DNA from: Phanerochaete sordida
Taxonomy: Eukaryota > Basidiomycota > Agaricomycetes > Polyporales > Phanerochaetaceae
Reading direction: 5' to 3'
Length of the DNA: 64,000 nucleotides
Assembly: GCA_019973155.2 (NCBI GenBank)
Contig: BPQB01000059.1
Coordinates: forward strand, 1 to 64,000
Shown: positions 59,480 through 64,000 of the stretch, in pieces
Layout of the letters: every line of letters starts with the position of its first letter
Position numbering within the stretch: position 1 is the first letter of the stretch
The notes under the pieces: generated by a model
The model's database searches: none
The model's input: the letters and a program-made list of their open reading frames with translations, nothing else
Told to the model about the DNA's origin: nothing
Translations under genes and position numbers: made by a program

Positions 59480-61480
59480 AGCCGTTCCTGCAACGCCAGG
59501 AGCAGCCCGCCCTTCACGAGCTTCCCCTCCCCGTGCTCCTTCTCCTTCTCCTTCTCCGTGCGCGCGACCCCCTCGAAGTGCTTCGTGAGGTCCGTGTCGA
59601 CCGGCTCCTACCACACGCGCCCGACCTCGCCGTCAGCGGGCTGCGCGCCCTGCGGCTCCGGCGCGGGCGCCGCATGCAGCAGTGTCGTCGGCCGCAGGAT
59701 CGACTGCGGCACGAGCGGCGGTGGCGCGGGGCGTCGCGCCCTCTAAGCAGTGCCGCGGCTCCTGGAACTCGATGCGCAGCGTCGCGTCGTCCTCGCCGTC
59801 GGGCAGCTCCTCGTCCTCCTCGTGCGCGCCGTTCAGGTCCGCGCGCGCGCTCGCGCTGCAACGCACGCCCGGCCGCAGCTTGCTCGCCTACGCCTCCGTG
59901 CCCTCGACCTCGCCCTGTGCGGCAGCGTCCGCGGCGCCGGTGTCGTACACCTTCTGGCTCTTCGCCACCTTCCGCCTTAGCGCCCTTGACCATCGCGCCG
60001 AGCGCGACGAACGCGTCCTTTTTGGGGTTGCCTCGTCGCCGGGCACCTTGCAACTGTGCCCAGAGCCCGCCTCTGCCGGTCGCGTAAGGACTGCGCGGCT
60101 GGCGGCGCGTCGTGCGGTACGGTCACCATCCGCCGCCGGCGCCGGCGCCGCCTCGCCCGGGTACATGTAGTGTGGGGCTCCCTGCTGCAGCTGCTGCTCG
60201 ATCAGCGCAGCGTCGACGACCTGGATGTAGGCCTCGCCGCTGTCGGGGTCTACGACGCGCATCCGCCGCGCGCGTAGCATGCGTGGCCGTGCTGCGACGG
60301 CGTGCTGCATGTGCGAGGCGCGCCGGCGCGACTCCGTGGGTGGTAGCGGGGCAAACATGACCGCGCTCATGCTCGCGCTACTTGCGCTTCGAGGGAGCGT
60401 CGCCGAACGCAGGAGACTGATCGGCATCAACGATGACGGCGGCGAGGCTACCGGAGGTGTGTCGACCGGTGGCGAACGCGTGAACAAAGGTGCGGTTCTA
60501 GTTGGTGGTATCAGGGAGCCAGCTGCACTGTCGGGCACATCATGGGTCGACTCTGAGCTGGAGGGAGGTGTCGGGGAGGTCGGCCAGGATAGTTTCCACC
60601 GCTGCCTCTGCAGGCTCGGGATGAAACTCGTCCAAGGGGAATACTTCTCCGCGGCCGGCTCTGGGCATGGAGACAATCGGACGAGTGGGGTTCCAGCGGT
60701 GCGCAGCGCGGTGAGGGCCATTCTTCTGGGGCCGACACACGATTCATAGACGGCGAGCTGTCCGCGCACCCGCCGATCGCAATGTCCATTGGCTAGGAGC
60801 CGGTCCTCGAAGCGCGCAGGACACCCGGGTGGTCGAGGGACGGCTCGAGATGCGCAGGATCGCCGCCACGTACGGCCGGATGAAGATCCGCTGCACGCCC
60901 GGGGGGTAGTCAAGAAACACGTCTGGGTCGCGACGCGGTTGCAGGTGCTTCGACTACGCGCACAGAGGGCACGCCGTCCTCGATGATGTCCCAGCTGGCG
61001 CACCCGGTCGCAGTGACGAACTCAAAGCCAAAGAGGCGCAGCGCAGTGTTGCCGCAGCTGCTCGTGCTCCGGACGCTTGTGCTGAGCAGCAGCCAGCCGG
61101 ACTCCGTGGAGCTGACGGGCGCGAGCCCGATGCTGCGCCAGGACTTCAGCTGAGCGGTTCGTGCAGCGCTGCGAAGGTATCCCCTGCAGAAACTGGTGCT
61201 GCGGCCTCGAGCTGCGCATGCACCGGCTGGTCGCAGTGTTGAGGTCGAGCCGGCCTATGACACGTTGTTTAGCATTTATGAAGGAAGAGCAGACGAGAGC
61301 AGAGATCACGTACGCTCGCGAACGCGATGCACGGAATTCGCGTCCGTGCGTGCAGTCGCAGGGTCGAACGGGTTGTACGGACTCCTGCCGGCCAGACTCG
61401 CTGCGGACGTGCTCTAGACATATGCGCAGCGCACGATGCTGGCGTCGGATAACATCTTCAGAAACTAGAGTGCATCATCA
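59480..61480 (-). pseudogene. Family X copy, locus 3, longest, with in-frame stops
   Basis: The minus strand reads, in order: SPYNPFDPATARTDANS (61390-61320), ESGWLLLSTSVRSTSSCGNT and IIEDGVPSVRVVEAP (61130-60950), VQRIFIRPYVAAIL (60890), GEVFPLDEFHPEPAEAAVET + ILADLPDTS (60650-60550), then a long frame to 59888 with VDPDSGEAYIQVVDAALIEQ and APHYMYPGEAAPAPAADG. After a TAG it continues as SKLRPGVRCSASARADLNGA, EEDEELPDGEDDATLRIEFQ, a frame change, APEPQGAQPADGEVGRVW, a second TAG, EPVDTDLTKHFEGVARTEKE and KLVKGGLLLALQERL. The interrupted C-terminal half looks recently coding; introns cannot explain every break. Family not recognised. Confidence 0.5.
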
Positions 61481-63597
61481 GAAGATCGCAGGGCAGACGA
61501 TGCGGAAGCACACACCGAGTCGCAGACGGCGCAGATCTGAGAGTCTCGCGTCTGGCACAGCTGGGTTACGTAGGACCGGCGCGTCTCGAAGCTGCTGGAC
61601 GTGGTCGGACGCGAGACGACAATCTCAAACGCGCGACGTGCCATGCGGAAGGGTGGTAGTGACAGAGCTATTGCTTGAGAATTCCTCATTATTCGTGCCC
61701 TTTTGTAGAATTATCTAGATAGCCAGCCTACCTTCGCTTTGCAGTGTGTGCCGATGGTGCCGCCGAATAATCGTCGCGCGGCGCTGGCCACTGGCGGGGT
61801 ATGCGAGGTGGGCGAGATCAAGATTGGTGCGGTCCATGATGGGCTGCCGCAAGGGCCATCTATTGGCCAGTATCAGGATGCTTGAAACGTAGTGGGCAGC
61901 AAAATCGTGCATACCGTCAGACTCGCGCGGCTTTGCACAGCGTACAGCAGACGGTGGTCCTCGGCGGCTCTGCGAGCGCGGTATCGTCGACAGCCGGTCC
62001 GAGGCTGCTAGAGCGTATCGGCGTTGTAACACTAAGCGAACCTATGCATGAGGCCTGAGGTGGGGTGCACACGCAGAACAATATTAATCAGCTCCGCGCC
62101 ATGTATGATAGATACCGTGAGAACATTTAACTCGTTCAGGAATGCTCAGGTTCGACGCGCGGGCGACTCCCCTGCCTCCGTCCCGGGCCAGTCGCGTGTC
62201 GCACAAGAGGCAAGTCACTAGTCACGGCGCAACCTGGAATTACCGGGTTCAATACCTGCTATTATATACTGCAGTCGAAACTTCCAAGTTCGCGGCTGCA
62301 GCGCTAGCGCGCGACTGACAGAAACGGTCGCTGGGCCAAGATTCAGGTAACCGCGAGAAAATTCAGCTGTGATCGTCTAGCCACAAGCGGCAGCTCTGCA
62401 CACCTATAACGCGGACTGAAATATCTCCAGGTGTGTCATTCGTTATCTATCTTCGTTACGCTCGACCTGAGATGCCATTTGCAGAGACCGGCCCGATCCG
62501 CAGTGTGCTAGTCGTGCCCGGCACTGGGGCCCACAGTGCCTCCATGGACAAATTGTCTAGTCTTTTCCATCTTTCCATTCGCACCACTCTTTCTCTTCGT
62601 CAGCGAATGATTGCTTGTGACTTACAGTGGCTCTAACCTTTGCCAGATCAGAGTAGCGCACCGAGATTCGTCAGAAGATGGCAGCCGCGGCTCAGGACTT
62701 CGCATTTTACATGGTGCGCGTCTGAGGCACGTCATATTGGACGTGGTTAGATTTATTTTTGCCATCTTATAGCATACTCAGATGACTTATGTTGTCCCGC
62801 GAGCGCGCTGGTTTTTCCTGAGAAGGAAGCCAACTATACATATCCTGCGCGTCGCGGCGGTAGAGTGCAGTGGTATATCCACTTAATCCCGTACACTGAA
62901 GTTTCTACAGATGGCCAATGGCTTGTCATAAAGCTGCGTTTGGAGCCAGGAGCAGGTACGTCCTCGGCGTCCCACGCTGTGTATCGCTTCCCTGCCTAGG
63001 CTCACCGCCTCCCACGTACTTACATCAAGCCGCGCCTCACTGGGGCGATACGCTACCTCGAGGCAGCTTCTCGGAAGCGGACGCACGTGGGCGACTGCGA
63101 GATAACGCGCGGTACGGCCGTGCGCTGGGTGCGAGTAGCCCTGTCGCAGCCGATCCCATAGGTTGGTCTATCTGTTCGATGTAGTCAAGGACGAACTGCT
63201 CACTGGCACCCAGAGGGTCTGCGACATGTGCATTCGATGCTCTGGAAGCACGCCGCCTTGGGCCTCTCCCAGCTGGCCGTGAGTGAAACCGGTCGTAGCT
63301 GATCATCTTCCCCTCTTCGCAAAGATCCACATCGAGCTTCGATCATCGTTCCTGCGCCGCTCCCACGCCAGCTGTGCACGCTCACTATCGGTTGTTATTC
63401 AGTTCGATTTGAAACACACCCCGCAAGGAGGCGTCGAACTCTAACTTAGACAGCCTCTCCGCAGTCAGATCCTTGCCCGCACGGCCGCGCCGGCGTGTTC
63501 TGTGGTGGCTTATAAGCACATGGGTCGCCGGTTCTGGCCTCCCAAAGCTACGCCCGGACCTCACTCAAGACACACCTCTCTGCCGTCCTCACCGCCG
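61481..63597. other. Duplicated flank, no confident gene
   Basis: A minus-strand frame at 61715-62032 (PRESDGMHDFAAHY...YPASGQRRATIIRR) stays open in both duplicates with an in-frame 3-nt indel, but has no start context or domain. 62140-63590 is the duplicated 5' flank of membrane-protein copy 4. Confidence 0.4.
63511..63516 (+). promoter_or_regulatory. TATA box of membrane-protein copy 4
   Basis: TATAAG in GTGGCTTATAAGCACATGGG, 87 nt upstream of the ATG; conserved with copy 3. Confidence 0.55.
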
Positions 63598-64000
63598 ATG
63601 TCCCCCATATTCGCTCGAAATGCGACCATGCCCGACACAGCGTCGTGGCATCCCGATCCCACCTTCCGCGGCACCTGGGGCATCGTCTCGACCTGCGTCT
63701 CCACCCTCATCATCTGTGTCTGGAACGCTATCCACTTCAATATACCCCCGCGCGACCAGAAGTGGTCGTTCTTGCACAAGCTTCCGTGGCTCCTGTGCGG
63801 GCTGTTCGCTCCTGATCTTCTGATCATAGTGGCGGGGGATCAGCTGGACGACGACGCGAGGTTCATTTCGGCAGCTGCGAGGCGGTATCTACGAACACGA
63901 TGCTCCTCAGTTCGCGACGTGAGTGGAATATCTATGTTGCCGCAGCATTGACTGGAGCAACATCCGCTCGTTCACAGAACTTATCACTCGCTGAGAGTGT
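63598..64000 (+). CDS. Multi-pass membrane protein, FRGTWGI family, copy 4, 5' end only
   Basis: Exon 1 is 63598-63918 (MSPIFARNATMPDTASWHPD then PTFRGTWGIVSTCVST, second membrane segment LLCGLFAPDLLIIVAG, end SSVRD before GTGAGT). Exon 2 begins at 63978 (NLSLAES) and runs off the window. Splice positions equal those of copies 2 and 3. No disruption is seen in the visible part. Confidence 0.85.

Larger units (their letters stand above)
60950..64000 (+). repeat. Segmental duplicate of 52690-56900 (lacking the 1-kb insertion)
   Basis: 60950-62140 aligns directly with 52690-54010 and 62180-64000 with 55130-56900, for example CGTGCGTGC.GTC near 61330/53100, GCGGTATCGTCGACAGCCGG near 61980/53890, and the last 190 nt before each ATG. 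Spacing of the two membrane-protein starts is 7132 nt. Confidence 0.75.

Noticed and set aside
62225..62260. GGTTCAAT-like T-arm near 62246 as a second tRNA
   Set aside because: No matching acceptor, D or anticodon arms, and the duplicated locus at 55.2 kb has a changed loop.
1..64000. CRISPR arrays, operons, riboswitches or bacterial signals
   Set aside because: The gene structure is clearly eukaryotic (spliceosomal introns, intron-containing tRNA); no regularly spaced identical repeats were found.

Overview
The window looks like nuclear DNA of an agaricomycete basidiomycete, probably a polypore-type wood decayer. Coding exons are GC-rich at third positions. Introns are mostly 48-60 nt with GT-AG ends, and genes are densely split (up to 12 exons). 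The protein families (F-box/zinc proteins, lineage-expanded TKL-like kinases, a microsomal P450, KRE9/KNH-type small secreted proteins, multi-pass membrane proteins opening with an FRGTWGI motif) are typical of that class. Species cannot be told from the sequence. Layout: 1-203, end of a KRE9-like gene; 516-3057, ten-exon F-box gene; 3.2-6.2 kb, a 3-kb repeat with an inverted partner at 21.4-24.4 kb; 7.5-8.7 kb, Pho80/Pcl-type cyclin; 11.5-13.4 kb, coiled-coil/AT-hook gene; 6.2-19 kb otherwise a very GC-rich zone with no supportable gene. From 19.4 to 37.7 kb lie three more KRE9-like genes, a TKL-like kinase (27.9-30.9 kb), a stand-alone paralogue of its N-terminal module (32.8-33.6 kb) and an 11-exon P450 (34.1-36.2 kb). 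At 38.87 kb is an intron-containing tRNA-Ala(CGC). From 39.9 kb to the end the window is built of repeated units: four copies of one multi-pass membrane protein gene (39.9, 48.7, 56.5, 63.6 kb; the second split by a 1.9-kb inverted-repeat element, the fourth cut by the window end), degenerate copies of an unidentified minus-strand gene between them, and a fifth KRE9-like gene at 58.8 kb. How the genes relate: there is no single pathway or operon-like system. The common theme is local amplification. The five KRE9-like genes share exon architecture, a TATA box about 95-107 nt upstream of the ATG and, in four of five, a 3'-flank sequence element. The membrane-protein genes lie in segmental duplications. 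The kinase and its neighbour share a five-exon N-terminal module. Exon joins were worked out by eye from splice sites, phase and paralogue alignment, without transcript data.
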